From an uncultured Campylobacterales bacterium (GTDB taxonomy: Bacteria; Campylobacterota; Campylobacteria; Campylobacterales; Arcobacteraceae), in the NCBI GenBank assembly GCA_947494995.1, contig CANLWY010000003.1, positions 124,001-188,000 on the forward strand: a stretch of DNA of 64,000 nucleotides, read 5' to 3'. The position numbers and the translations under genes were made by a program. Each line of letters begins with the position of its first letter. Position 1 is the stretch's first letter. This document shows, one piece after another, positions 1 through 9,024 of the stretch. The notes under the pieces are model-generated. The model saw only the letters and a program-made list of their open reading frames with translations. It searched no databases and was not told the DNA's origin.

Positions 1-2148
1 GATTTAGTTGATAATATGGTAAATGGAAAAGTTGTAAAAGATGAAAATGTAGTCTCTTATGATGGTGATGATCCATATTTTGTAGTTGCTGCTGATAAAG
101 GAACAGCTTCTATGAGTGATGTTGCAAATAGTATTGCCATAGAAAGAGGATATTGGCTTGGCGATGCTTTTGCTAGTGGAGGTTCAAATGGTTATGGACA
201 TAAAGATTTAGGTATTACAGCTCGTGGTTCAATTATGTCTACAAAAAGGTTTTTTATAGAAGAGGGAATTGATATTTATAAAGATCCAGTTTCTATCATG
301 GGAATTGGTTCAATGAGTGGAGATGTTTTTGGAAATGGACTCATCGAATCAGATAAATTTAAACTCTTGGCGGCAATTGGTCATAAAGAGATTTTTATTG
401 ACCCAAATCCTGATTTAGATAAAAGTTATAAAGAGAGAAAAAGACTTTTTGAAGCAAAAGAGTCTGGATGGAGCCATTATAATCAAAAAGCAATATCAAA
501 AGGTGGTGGAGTATTCAGAAGAAGTGATAAAGAGATAGAATTAACACCAGAAATTAAAAAACTTATAAATACAAAGAAAAAAGTTCTAAGTGGTGAGGAG
601 TTGTGTAGACTACTTCTTACTATGAATGTAGATATGCTTTTTAATGGTGGAGTTGGAACTTATGTAAAAGCAAGTGACGAAAATTCAATTGATATTGGTG
701 ATAAACAAAATGAAGCAGTAAGAGTTGATGCAAATGAAATAAGAGCTAGAATTGTAAGTGAAGGTGGAAATTTAGGTTTTACTCAAAGAGCTAGAATTGA
801 GTATGCTCTTACAGGTGGAAAGATAAATATTGATGGTATTGATAATGCAGGGGGAGTTGATACTTCAGACCACGAAGTAAACTTAAAAATTTTATTAAAT
901 ACTATAGGTGTTAATCAAAATATGTGTGAAGAAGAAAAAAAAGGTACTCTACACTCATTAACAGAACAGGTTGTAAACTTAGTACTTCAAAGTAACTATA
1001 ATCAGTCTTTAGCGATCTCTATTGATGAGAGATTTTCACGAAGATATTTGAATGATTTTATAAAAGTTATTGAAGTTCTTGAAAATAATGTTGTAGCCTT
1101 TTCAAGGGCATCTTTCTTTATCCCAAAAAATGAGAATATCCAAGATATTATAAATATGGATGGTTCTATTGTAAGACCAGTTTTATCTTCACTATTATCT
1201 TATTCAAAAATATTTTTAAAGAAGATACTTTTAGAATCAACATTAGTTGATGAACAATTTGCTGTACAGTTTTTATATAGATATTTTCCAAAATCATTTG
1301 TTGGTGCATATGAGAAAGAGCTTTTAAATCACCCTTTAAAAAGAGAAATTATTGCTACAAAAATGGCAGATGTTATTATCAATGCACAAGGTTGTACTTT
1401 TGTAAGTGATTATGAAAAGTTAGGACTAGATAGATATTTACTAAAAATTAAATCATATTTAGTAGCAAAACAATTGTTTGGAGCTAAAGATATAAGAGAA
1501 AAAATCTATTCACAAGATTATGTGATGGATGCAGAGAAACAGTATAGATTAATCAATAAATTAGAATATACACTCTATGCAAGTACGAGATGGATGGTAA
1601 AATATCTTAAAAAGAATCAGCTTGATGCAGCACATATTTTAGATCATAAAAGTGAATTGTTTGCTCTTCTTGGACAAGTGCACAAACAGACTATTTCAGA
1701 GCTTATTGAAGGGGATGAAGAGTTTAATCAATTCTTTAGTGTTATTGATTATTTAAGATTTGCAGTACCAGCAATTGTTATTAAGACAAATACAAATCAC
1801 TCTTTCAATGATGTTGTTATCTTATTCTATTCATTAATTCATGAGTTTAATATTTTAGAGATTATTGTTTCATTAAATAGAATTAAAATAAGTTCGAGAA
1901 ATGATATGGTCTTAAGAAATCAAGTATTGCAATTTATTGAGTTTATTGTTGTTCATTACACTAAAAAAATATTAAATTTTCAAAGAGTAAATGAAGAGCC
2001 AGAAGTTGCTTTCTCAAACTATGTAACAAATGAAAAGGAGACTTTTTATAAAGTAAGAGATAATTTAGATAGTTTTATGTCTAAAGAAAATAAAGATATA
2101 AAAGAGATTGCAGTTACTGTAAATCAGATGATGGTTTCATTGTTGTAA
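1..2148 (+). CDS. NAD-specific glutamate dehydrogenase, large type, C-terminal part (5' end outside window)
   Basis: Oxidative deamination of glutamate to 2-oxoglutarate with NAD in the cytoplasm. The frame is open from base 1, so the ATG at 16 is an internal methionine and about 715 C-terminal residues are visible. Signature stretches of the large bacterial GDH family (Bac_GDH) are GGSNGYGHKD at visible residues about 60-69 and FNGGVGTYVKA at about 214-224; the second is followed by the ARIVSEGGN motif. The helical C-terminal region after residue 400 is typical of this family, whose members are usually 1000-1600 residues. A single-gene unit is likely, because the next gene has its own leader and ribosome binding site. 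The family call is firm; the missing N-terminus cannot be judged. Confidence 0.93.
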   Translation, partial: DLVDNMVNGKVVKDENVVSYDGDDPYFVVAADKGTASMSDVANSIAIERGYWLGDAFASGGSNGYGHKDLGITARGSIMSTKRFFIEEGIDIYKDPVSIMGIGSMSGDVFGNGLIESDKFKLLAAIGHKEIFIDPNPDLDKSYKERKRLFEAKESGWSHYNQKAISKGGGVFRRSDKEIELTPEIKKLINTKKKVLSGEELCRLLLTMNVDMLFNGGVGTYVKASDENSIDIGDKQNEAVRVDANEIRARIVSEGGNLGFTQRARIEYALTGGKINIDGIDNAGGVDTSDHEVNLKILLNTIGVNQNMCEEEKKGTLHSLTEQVVNLVLQSNYNQSLAISIDERFSRRYLNDFIKVIEVLENNVVAFSRASFFIPKNENIQDIINMDGSIVRPVLSSLLSYSKIFLKKILLESTLVDEQFAVQFLYRYFPKSFVGAYEKELLNHPLKREIIATKMADVIINAQGCTFVSDYEKLGLDRYLLKIKSYLVAKQLFGAKDIREKIYSQDYVMDAEKQYRLINKLEYTLYASTRWMVKYLKKNQLDAAHILDHKSELFALLGQVHKQTISELIEGDEEFNQFFSVIDYLRFAVPAIVIKTNTNHSFNDVVILFYSLIHEFNILEIIVSLNRIKISSRNDMVLRNQVLQFIEFIVVHYTKKILNFQRVNEEPEVAFSNYVTNEKETFYKVRDNLDSFMSKENKDIKEIAVTVNQMMVSLL

Positions 2149-2236
2149 AATTAACTAATAGTTAACACTCTAATGGTAATATATAAGAGTAGAATAACAA
2201 AACCCTAAAAAACAGGGACTATTTTAGGAGTTAATT

Positions 2237-2446
2237 ATGAAAAGTAATATGGATGATGAGTTATCTTTAGAGAAAATTGATGATTATAATGGAACAGAAT
2301 CTAAAGATAAAAAAAGAACAGTTATTTATGTAGTTTTATTTTGTCTTTTAGTTGGAGCGGTTTTAACTTTTATTAAAAGTGGTAGTCAAGTTGATGATTA
2401 TATAGGAACAAAAGAAGCTCCAGGAATTGATGTAAGTAAAAAATAG
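2237..2446 (+). CDS. small single-pass membrane protein, unknown function
   Basis: A 69-residue protein with a charged N-terminus (about residues 1-27), one membrane segment (about 29-46, VIYVVLFCLLVGAVLTF) and a polar C-terminus. It starts with ATG after a strong AGGAG at 2226-2230. The leader contains two competing short pairings: CCCT with AGGG, and CCTAAAA with TTTTAGG, the second covering part of the ribosome binding site. It lies 20 bases ahead of the SagB-type gene and is probably co-transcribed with it. I do not recognise the family. Confidence 0.7.
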   Translation: MKSNMDDELSLEKIDDYNGTESKDKKRTVIYVVLFCLLVGAVLTFIKSGSQVDDYIGTKEAPGIDVSKK

Positions 2447-2466
2447 TATAAAAAGGATAAAGAAGA

Positions 2467-3750
2467 GTGCAAGAGTTTAGTGATTTTTTTGAATATCATA
2501 TGAAAACTAAGCACTCTTATTATTCTGTAAGAAACTTCCCAAATAGACTTGATTGGGATAATCAACCAAGTGCTTTCAAATCTTATCCAAATGAATTCAA
2601 GAGAATAGAACTAAATTTAGAAAATCCTGAGCATAGTTTTATCTACTATATTGCTGGAGTAAGTGCAAAAAAAACTTATCCTGGAGTAGAGTATTACCTT
2701 AGAATCAATCCAAGTGCAGGAGCACTATATCCAAATGAAATATATTTTCAAAGTAGAGGAAATAAAACTCTTCAAGATGGAATATATCACTTTGATATAA
2801 GAAGTTCTTCTATTATATTACTACAAGAAATTCAAGATGCTGGATTAGAACCATATTTTGAAAAAGAGACAAAAGAAAATGGTTTTATCTTTCTAATCTC
2901 ATCAGTCTATTATAGAAGTTCTTGGAAATATAAAAATAGAGCTTTTAGATATTGCCTTTTAGATGCAGGACATATTTTAGGGACAATAGAATCATCTTCT
3001 TATTTACATGACAAAAATTATAAGATAGTTTATAACTTTGATAAAGAGAAGTTAAATAAAGCTTTTAGCTTTGATGATAAAGAGTTTTTTACAGCTGCAG
3101 TTCTCTTATCAAGTAGTACAAAAGAGAAAGTAAACAAGCAAGATTTATCTTTACCTACAGTTGATGGATGTTTTGTATTTGAAAAAAATGAAATGATTGA
3201 AAAAGCTTATAAAGACTCTTTAAATATTTTTGATTATGAAGAGGAAGAGAAAAGTTCAAGTTTTAGCTTTGAAAAAAGTTTTTATAAACAAGTTGTTTTT
3301 AAAAGAAGGTCAATAAGAGAATTCTCAAAACAAGCTATATCAAAAGTAGAGTTTGATTCGATAATGGATATTTTAAATCAAGCTATATCTTCAGACTGCA
3401 ATGAAAAACTAGATATATACTGCGTAATAAATAGAGTGAAAGATATGCCTTTAGGAGTTATTAAAAATGGTAAATATATAAAAGAAGGCGATTTTATTAA
3501 AAAAGCTGGATATTTATGTTTAGAACAAGACTTGGGAAGTTCTTCTGCTGTTACTTTTTTTATATTGTCAAACTCTAAAAACTATCAAGCAATGTACCAA
3601 AAGGCGGGAATAATAGGACAAAGACTCTATTTGTCTTCTAATTATTTAGGAATAGAGTGTAGTGGGATAGGAGCTTATTATGATGATGAGGTTTGCGAAT
3701 TTTTAGGAGTTTATTCTCAAGTTTTATATGCTTTGGCTATTGGAAGATAA
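2467..3750 (+). CDS. SagB/ThcOx-type nitroreductase-fold oxidoreductase
   Basis: Flavin-dependent oxidoreductase family whose best-known members (SagB, McbC, ThcOx) oxidise azolines to azoles in peptide natural products; many members stand alone with unknown substrates. The start is GTG after AAGGATAAAG. The first half carries the SagB-type signature PSAGALYPNE (about residues 82-91). The second half opens with KRRSIREF (about 279-286) and ends with the nitroreductase-like GIGAYYDDEV region, so the 427 residues look like two nitroreductase-like halves. No cyclodehydratase, precursor peptide or peptidase gene is next to it, so a RiPP role is not supported here. Confidence 0.8.
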   Translation: MQEFSDFFEYHMKTKHSYYSVRNFPNRLDWDNQPSAFKSYPNEFKRIELNLENPEHSFIYYIAGVSAKKTYPGVEYYLRINPSAGALYPNEIYFQSRGNKTLQDGIYHFDIRSSSIILLQEIQDAGLEPYFEKETKENGFIFLISSVYYRSSWKYKNRAFRYCLLDAGHILGTIESSSYLHDKNYKIVYNFDKEKLNKAFSFDDKEFFTAAVLLSSSTKEKVNKQDLSLPTVDGCFVFEKNEMIEKAYKDSLNIFDYEEEEKSSSFSFEKSFYKQVVFKRRSIREFSKQAISKVEFDSIMDILNQAISSDCNEKLDIYCVINRVKDMPLGVIKNGKYIKEGDFIKKAGYLCLEQDLGSSSAVTFFILSNSKNYQAMYQKAGIIGQRLYLSSNYLGIECSGIGAYYDDEVCEFLGVYSQVLYALAIGR

Positions 3751-3810
3751 GTTTATAGACTTTTTTAAATAAAAACAGTAAAATAACTTTAAATATTTTT
3801 TGAGGTTTTT

Positions 3811-4575
3811 ATGAAAAATAGAGTTGCTTTTTGTAATTTTACTACCTTTCTCTCTTTTGCACTAATAATATATATTTTATTTACTACATATATTGATTAT
3901 TTTTATTCTAATAATAGTTCAAATAGTGAAACTTTTAGCATAAAGATTATTTCATTAATTGTTTTATCTCTAATTTTAGTATCTCTTATAATATTTTTTA
4001 GATTTTATAAAAATGTTTATTTAGAAAAGCAAGTAAAACAAAGAACAAATGAACTTCAATATGAAAATGAGACTTTAAAGATACATGCTCATATAGATCC
4101 ATTAACACAGGTTTCAAATAAAAAGCATTTTATGGAAAGGTTTGATGAAGAGTTTAAACGAGCAATAAGAGAGAAGCAAGATATCTCTTTGATTATTGTA
4201 AATATAGATGAATTTAAAGCTTTTAATGATATTTATGGAAGAGAAGAGGGAAATGAGTGTCTAAAACTTGTTGCAAATATTTTAGTGAATCACTGCAATA
4301 GAGCAAGTGATTTGATTTCAAGATTTCAAGGGGATGAATTTTACATCCTTTTACCAAATACTAAAGAACCTAAAGCAGTCGCTAATAAATGTGTACAATC
4401 AGTAAAATCCTTAAACATACCTCATTATAATTCTATTGCTTCAACAGTTCTTACCATCTCAATTGGAGTATCTTCAATGTTACCAGTTCATTTTGCTCAA
4501 ATGGATGAGTTAATTCTTTCTGCAAGAGAATCATTACAAACTGCTAAACGAAGTGGAAGAAATAGAGTATCTTAA
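3811..4575 (+). CDS. membrane-bound diguanylate cyclase with QGDEF active-site variant
   Basis: Predicted to make c-di-GMP from two GTP at the inner membrane. Two N-terminal membrane segments (about residues 8-27 and 45-67) flank a short periplasmic loop of only about 20 residues, followed by a short coiled linker and a GGDEF domain (about 95-254). The signature loop at residues 173-177 reads QGDEF, so the first glycine is replaced by glutamine while the catalytic GDEF part is intact. An RxxD inhibitory site (RASD) lies exactly five residues upstream. The stop codon touches the TTG start of letA1, so it is translationally linked to the lipid-transport genes. Activity with Q in the first position is uncertain. 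Confidence 0.85.
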   Translation: MKNRVAFCNFTTFLSFALIIYILFTTYIDYFYSNNSSNSETFSIKIISLIVLSLILVSLIIFFRFYKNVYLEKQVKQRTNELQYENETLKIHAHIDPLTQVSNKKHFMERFDEEFKRAIREKQDISLIIVNIDEFKAFNDIYGREEGNECLKLVANILVNHCNRASDLISRFQGDEFYILLPNTKEPKAVANKCVQSVKSLNIPHYNSIASTVLTISIGVSSMLPVHFAQMDELILSARESLQTAKRSGRNRVS

Positions 4576-5160
4576 TTGAATAATATAGTAGAGTGTTTTC
4601 ATTGTGGTCTTTTTATAGAGAAACAGAAATTTACAAAAAAGCAGAAAATTAAATGTCCTAGATGTTCTAGTAAGCTAACACATGATAATAAGCACTCTTT
4701 AGACTCTTTATATTATGCAATTACAGCAATACTTCTTTTTATACTTTTAAATATATATCCTTTAATAACACTATCTTTTTCTGGAGTAGAGTTAAAGGCT
4801 ACACTTTTTAATAGCTTTTTGATTTTATTAGAACAAGATTTTATTTTTGTATCAGCTCTTGTCTTTTTTACAATTATTGTAGCCCCTTTATTAAACTCTT
4901 TTGTGATAATTTTTGCTTTTATACAAAATAAAATGAAAAGGAAACCTTTCCCTAAAAGAGTACTTTTTGATGGTTTTAAGTTTTTTAAAACTTGGGGTTT
5001 TATTGAGGTTTTTATAGTAAGTATTATTGTAACCTATATAAAGCTTATTGGAATGGTTTCAAACACAAGATTTGATATAGGTTTTTATATTATGTTAGCC
5101 TATATTTTTATGTTTTATATGTCAAATAAAAGATTTGATATTAAATCAGTTTTGGATTAG
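4576..5160 (+). CDS. letA: LetA/PqiA-like integral membrane protein, N-terminal-half homologue
   Basis: Half-length LetA (YebS/PqiA family), the inner-membrane partner of MCE-domain lipid-transport proteins. A zinc-ribbon-like start with C7, C10, C27 and C30 is followed by four membrane segments between about residues 48 and 188. The start is TTG, immediately after the TAA of the cyclase gene with no spacer, which indicates coupled translation. Classical LetA and PqiA are single proteins of about 420 residues carrying two such modules; here each module is a separate gene of about 195 residues. It precedes the second half by three bases. Confidence 0.85.
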   Translation: MNNIVECFHCGLFIEKQKFTKKQKIKCPRCSSKLTHDNKHSLDSLYYAITAILLFILLNIYPLITLSFSGVELKATLFNSFLILLEQDFIFVSALVFFTIIVAPLLNSFVIIFAFIQNKMKRKPFPKRVLFDGFKFFKTWGFIEVFIVSIIVTYIKLIGMVSNTRFDIGFYIMLAYIFMFYMSNKRFDIKSVLD

Positions 5161-5163
5161 AAA

Positions 5164-5754
5164 ATGGTTTTAATATCTTGTAGAAATTGTCATGAATTGT
5201 ATGAAAAAGAAGACTTTTCAGAGTTTAAGTGTCAAAGATGTGGACATACAGTAAGACGTAGAGTTAAAAACTCCCTTCAAGTTTCTCTTGCACTTGTACT
5301 TACAGCTTGTATTCTTTTTATTCCTGCTATGATTTATCCTATGATGGAAGTTACTCAGTTTGGTATTTCAACGGGAAGTACAATTATGGAAGGTGTTATC
5401 TCTTTTTTAGAGCATGGGGATTATTTTATAGCTTTAGTAATTTTGACTGCTAGTGTTATAATACCTCTTATAAAACTTTTGGGATTACTTTTTATATTTT
5501 TGTCTTTAAGTATAAATATAAAAATGAAGAATAAAACAAAACTTAGAGTTTTTTATTTTATTGAAGCAATAGGAAAATGGTCGATGATAGATATTTATGT
5601 GGTAGCTATTTTAGCTTCAGTAGTGCAGCTTAGTGAAATATTTAATATCAAAGGTGGAATAGCAGCTACCTCCTTTGCTCTTGTTGTAGTTCTAACAATG
5701 ATTGCTGCACATAGATTTGATACGAGGATAATTTGGGATGAGCCAAGAAGATAA
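5164..5754 (+). CDS. letA: LetA/PqiA-like integral membrane protein, C-terminal-half homologue
   Basis: Second half-LetA of 196 residues. It has its own zinc-ribbon cysteines C6, C9, C23 and C26, followed by four membrane segments. The PMIYPMMEV stretch after the first membrane segment matches the same position in PqiA-domain proteins. ATG start, three bases after the stop of the first half. Its 3' end overlaps letB by 17 bases. Together with the upstream gene it should rebuild a complete LetA in the inner membrane, handing lipid to or from the LetB tube. The assignment to the family is firm; which half corresponds to which module of fused LetA is inferred from order only. Confidence 0.85.
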   Translation: MVLISCRNCHELYEKEDFSEFKCQRCGHTVRRRVKNSLQVSLALVLTACILFIPAMIYPMMEVTQFGISTGSTIMEGVISFLEHGDYFIALVILTASVIIPLIKLLGLLFIFLSLSINIKMKNKTKLRVFYFIEAIGKWSMIDIYVVAILASVVQLSEIFNIKGGIAATSFALVVVLTMIAAHRFDTRIIWDEPRR

Positions 5755-8398
5755 TAAAAACTTAGAAACAATAGTATATAAAGCAGAAGTAAAAGAGAAG
5801 AAGTCTATCTCTTTTGTTTGGGTTTTACCTTTAATTGTAATGGCAATTTTAGCTTGGGTAGCATATGAAAGCTATTCTAAAAAAGGTACTAATATCTCAA
5901 TTATCTTTAAAAGTGCAGAAGGACTTAAAGAAGGGCAAACACCTTTAGAATATAGAGGTTTACAACTTGGAAAAGTTACAAAAATTGAGATAAATGATTT
6001 AAATTCTGTAAAGGTAAATGTTTTAGTAAATAGTGATGTAGCTAAATATGTTGCAAGTGAAGGTGCTAGTTTTTGGATAAGAAAACCAACAATCTCTTTA
6101 ACAAAAGTATCTGGACTTGGAACTATTTTAAGTGGAAATAAAATTGAAATTAGTCCAACTATTAAATCAATAGAAGAGTTTAAAAATGTAAAACCAAAGT
6201 ATGAGTTTATAGGACTTGATAGTAAACCAACATCCATTCTAGATGAAAAGGGATATTATGTATCTATTCTTTCTACAAGAGCAGATTTAGTAGAGGTTGA
6301 AACTCCAATTTTTTATAATAAATTTCAAATAGGGGAGATTGTATCAAAAGAGTTTAAAGATGAAAATGTATATTTAAAAGCATATATTTATGATAGATAT
6401 AATCACCTTGTAAATGATAGTTCTTCTTTTGTGATGAACAAAGCTTTAAAAGTAAACTTTGGAGCAGGAGGAATGCAAGTTGAGTTGAGTTCTTTATACT
6501 CCGCACTAGTAGGTGGGATCACAGTACAAACACCAAATAAAAGTGCTAAGAAAATGTCAAAAAATAGATACTATGTGCTTTTTGAGAAAGAGGATGAATT
6601 AAGAAAAAAAGTCTTTTTAAATATCAAGTTTCCTACAGCAGAAGGTATTGGTAAAGGAACTTCAATTATGTATAAAGGTATTGAAGTAGGTCAAGTTAAA
6701 GAGCTTCATCTTGGAACTGATGATGTTATTGCTAAAGCTTATGTTTATGAAAACTATAAATATCTTCTTACAACAAATAGTAAACTTCATCTTGAAGAAG
6801 TAGAAGTAGGTCTTGATGGTATAAAAAATTTAAGTACAGTTGTAACTGGAAATTATATCTCAATAGATTATAAAAAAGGTGAACAAGCATACTTCTTTGA
6901 GATAGAAAAAGCAGTTGAAGTATCTCCAAGTGATGATTTAATAATCACTCTTTATTCTAAAAACTTAAATTCAATTACAAAAAAAGCAAAAATATATTTT
7001 AAAAATATTGAAGTAGGAGAGGTTCTTGATTACTCTTTAACAAATGATTATAAAAAAGTTAAAATAAAAGCACTTATTAAAAATAAATACAGAAACCTTA
7101 TAAACGATAGAACGCTTTTTTATGATATGAGTTCAAAGCTTGTAGAACTTGAAAACTTGAATTTAAATATTAACTATTCTGGATTAAAACCACTTTTAGA
7201 TGGGGCTATTTCTATTGTAGATATTAAAAGAGGTACTAAATCAAAGAAAAGAAGTTTTACTCTTTATAATTCATACAAAGATGTAGAGGAGTTAAGAAAA
7301 ATTCAGACAGAAGGTTCCTATATAACAGCATATTTTGATAATAGTTTTAAGATAAATGAAAATGAAATTATAAATTATAAAAATCAGGAAATAGGTTTTG
7401 TAAAATTAGTAACCTTTAATGAAAAATATTCAAAAGTGAAGATATTTATTTATTCTAAATATAAAAAATATATTACTAAAAGAAGTAGATTTTATAAAAA
7501 AAGTGCAGTAAAGCTTGATGCAAGCCTTAGTGGAGTTTTATTTGAAGTAGATAACTTTTCATCACTTTTAAATGGCTCAATAGAATTGGATAATAATATG
7601 AATAAGAGTTTTTCAAGACATATGATATTCTCTTCAAAAGATATTATGAAGAATGTGTCAAATACTCTTACCTTGAAGTTTGATAATGTAGAGGGATTAA
7701 AAACAGAGTTTTCAAAGCTTGTTTATAAGGGTGTAGATATAGGAAAGGTTACAGATATATCTCTATCTTTAAAAAATAAGGTTATTGTTAAAGTTCAGGT
7801 ATTTAAAGATTTTGAAAAGTTTGCTAGAAAAGGAACTATTTTTTATTTGAAAAAGCCAAAAATATCTTTAAATGAGATAGATAATCTAGGCTCAACTATT
7901 ATGCCTGTAGATATTGGTGTAATAACTACAGAAAATAAAGCTCTAAAAAGTACATTTTTGGGACTTGACTCAGTAAATGATATAAGAAAATCAGAAGAAG
8001 GAATAGTATTAAAAGTAGTATCCCTTCATCCTTCAAGTGTAAATGAGGATGCACCAATTTATTATAAAAATGTTCAAATAGGGAAAGTTAATAGAGTTGA
8101 TTTAAGCCATGATGGTAAGAAGGTATTACTTGATGCTCTAATTTTTAATAAGTATAAACATCTAGTAAGAACAGATTCTACTTTCCATGACATAAGTGGA
8201 TTTAAATTTAAGTTCTCTATTTTTGGTGATTCAAAACTTGAGACAAATACTTTTACATCTATTTTAAAAGGTGGGCTTATGGTAATAACTCCATATGAGT
8301 ACAATGATATAGCAAGTTCTAAAGATAGATTTATCTTACAAAAAGAGTTAATGGAAGGGTGGGAAGAGATTAGTCCTAGTATTAAAATAAGAGATTAA
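5738..8398 (+). CDS. letB: LetB-like seven-MCE-domain lipid-transport protein
   Basis: Periplasm-spanning lipid tunnel protein of the MlaD/MCE family (YebT/LetB type). One N-terminal membrane anchor (about residues 25-43) is followed by seven consecutive MCE repeats, at roughly 49-150, 158-272, 278-390, 392-500, 506-620, 625-740 and 745-866. Each carries the recurring IxYKGxxIGxV core, for example LEYRGLQLGKV, IMYKGIEVGQV, LVYKGVDIGKV and IYYKNVQIGKV. E. coli LetB also has seven, whereas PqiB has three, so LetB is the better name. The length of 886 residues fits LetB. The ATG overlaps the preceding letA half by 17 bases. The stop lies inside the terminator stem shared with the convergent haemoglobin gene. 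Confidence 0.92.
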   Translation: MSQEDNKNLETIVYKAEVKEKKSISFVWVLPLIVMAILAWVAYESYSKKGTNISIIFKSAEGLKEGQTPLEYRGLQLGKVTKIEINDLNSVKVNVLVNSDVAKYVASEGASFWIRKPTISLTKVSGLGTILSGNKIEISPTIKSIEEFKNVKPKYEFIGLDSKPTSILDEKGYYVSILSTRADLVEVETPIFYNKFQIGEIVSKEFKDENVYLKAYIYDRYNHLVNDSSSFVMNKALKVNFGAGGMQVELSSLYSALVGGITVQTPNKSAKKMSKNRYYVLFEKEDELRKKVFLNIKFPTAEGIGKGTSIMYKGIEVGQVKELHLGTDDVIAKAYVYENYKYLLTTNSKLHLEEVEVGLDGIKNLSTVVTGNYISIDYKKGEQAYFFEIEKAVEVSPSDDLIITLYSKNLNSITKKAKIYFKNIEVGEVLDYSLTNDYKKVKIKALIKNKYRNLINDRTLFYDMSSKLVELENLNLNINYSGLKPLLDGAISIVDIKRGTKSKKRSFTLYNSYKDVEELRKIQTEGSYITAYFDNSFKINENEIINYKNQEIGFVKLVTFNEKYSKVKIFIYSKYKKYITKRSRFYKKSAVKLDASLSGVLFEVDNFSSLLNGSIELDNNMNKSFSRHMIFSSKDIMKNVSNTLTLKFDNVEGLKTEFSKLVYKGVDIGKVTDISLSLKNKVIVKVQVFKDFEKFARKGTIFYLKKPKISLNEIDNLGSTIMPVDIGVITTENKALKSTFLGLDSVNDIRKSEEGIVLKVVSLHPSSVNEDAPIYYKNVQIGKVNRVDLSHDGKKVLLDALIFNKYKHLVRTDSTFHDISGFKFKFSIFGDSKLETNTFTSILKGGLMVITPYEYNDIASSKDRFILQKELMEGWEEISPSIKIRD

Positions 8399-8418
8399 AA
8401 CCTCTTATTTTAATTTTT
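8381..8418. terminator. bidirectional terminator between letB and truncated haemoglobin
   Basis: A perfect 13-bp stem (8381-8393 with 8402-8414) and an 8-base loop are followed by TTTT. The letB stop codon is inside the left arm. The two convergent genes share it. Confidence 0.8.
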
Positions 8419-8424
8419 AGAATT

Positions 8425-8856
8425 TTAATCAGTTGAGTTAATCATCCACATAGAGAAGATATCAATATAATTCCAGAAAGACTCTTTTAACTCATCTGGC
8501 ATATCAAGTTGACTTAAAACCATAATATATGATTCAAGCCAAATTCTTCTAGCTTCTACTGTAATTTTAAAAGAACCATGTCTTGCTCTCATCATTGGAG
8601 CACCTCTACTTTGATTAAAGTAGCTAGGCCCTCCACAAATTTGGATAAAGAAATCTGCTGAGTGTTTCTTTGCCATCTCAAAGCCTTCATCTGTTGGAGG
8701 GAAAAGACCACTTATATTACTTTGTCTTAATAAATCATAATGGTCTGAAACCATTTTTCTCATTCTTTCTTCTCCAAGATGTTCTAAAAATTTTGGACTA
8801 GGAAGGTTTACTGGTACTTGTTGATTAATTACTGCTGGTGTTATGTTAAATTGCAT
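8425..8856 (-). CDS. truncated haemoglobin, group II-like
   Basis: Small cytoplasmic haem protein of 143 residues, of the 2-over-2 globin family, with roles in O2 or NO handling. Visible hallmarks are GGP followed by RGAPMMRARH in the E-F region, with the proximal histidine in RARH, and a tryptophan in ARRIWLESY at the G8 position typical of group II (HbO-type) proteins. An N-terminal extension of about 20 residues precedes the globin core. ATG start with AGGT upstream. Single gene, convergent with letB. Campylobacter Ctb is group III, so this is a different lineage; the group assignment rests on the Trp position only. Confidence 0.85.
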   Translation of the reverse strand: MQFNITPAVINQQVPVNLPSPKFLEHLGEERMRKMVSDHYDLLRQSNISGLFPPTDEGFEMAKKHSADFFIQICGGPSYFNQSRGAPMMRARHGSFKITVEARRIWLESYIMVLSQLDMPDELKESFWNYIDIFSMWMINSTD

Positions 8857-9024
8857 TTGTATTACCTATTAATTTTTTGAAATCCTACAAAGTTTATTTG
8901 ATATTTATAAGAAAATTTATAAGTTAATTTAGATTTTTTATTTACTTATTATATTTATTCACTAATATTAATATATTACATTATTATAAGTGGATTATTA
9001 AGACTTTACCTAAAGGCAAGAAGT

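Noticed and set aside
16-2148. Start of the glutamate dehydrogenase at the ATG at base 16
   Set aside because: The frame is open from base 1 and the catalytic motifs begin almost at once, far too close to an N-terminus for this large family.
2467-3750. Azole-forming RiPP cluster around the SagB-type gene
   Set aside because: No cyclodehydratase, precursor peptide or export gene is present on either side.
5872-6237. Minus-strand open frame inside letB
   Set aside because: Antisense to a confidently coding MCE domain, with no ribosome binding site or family match.
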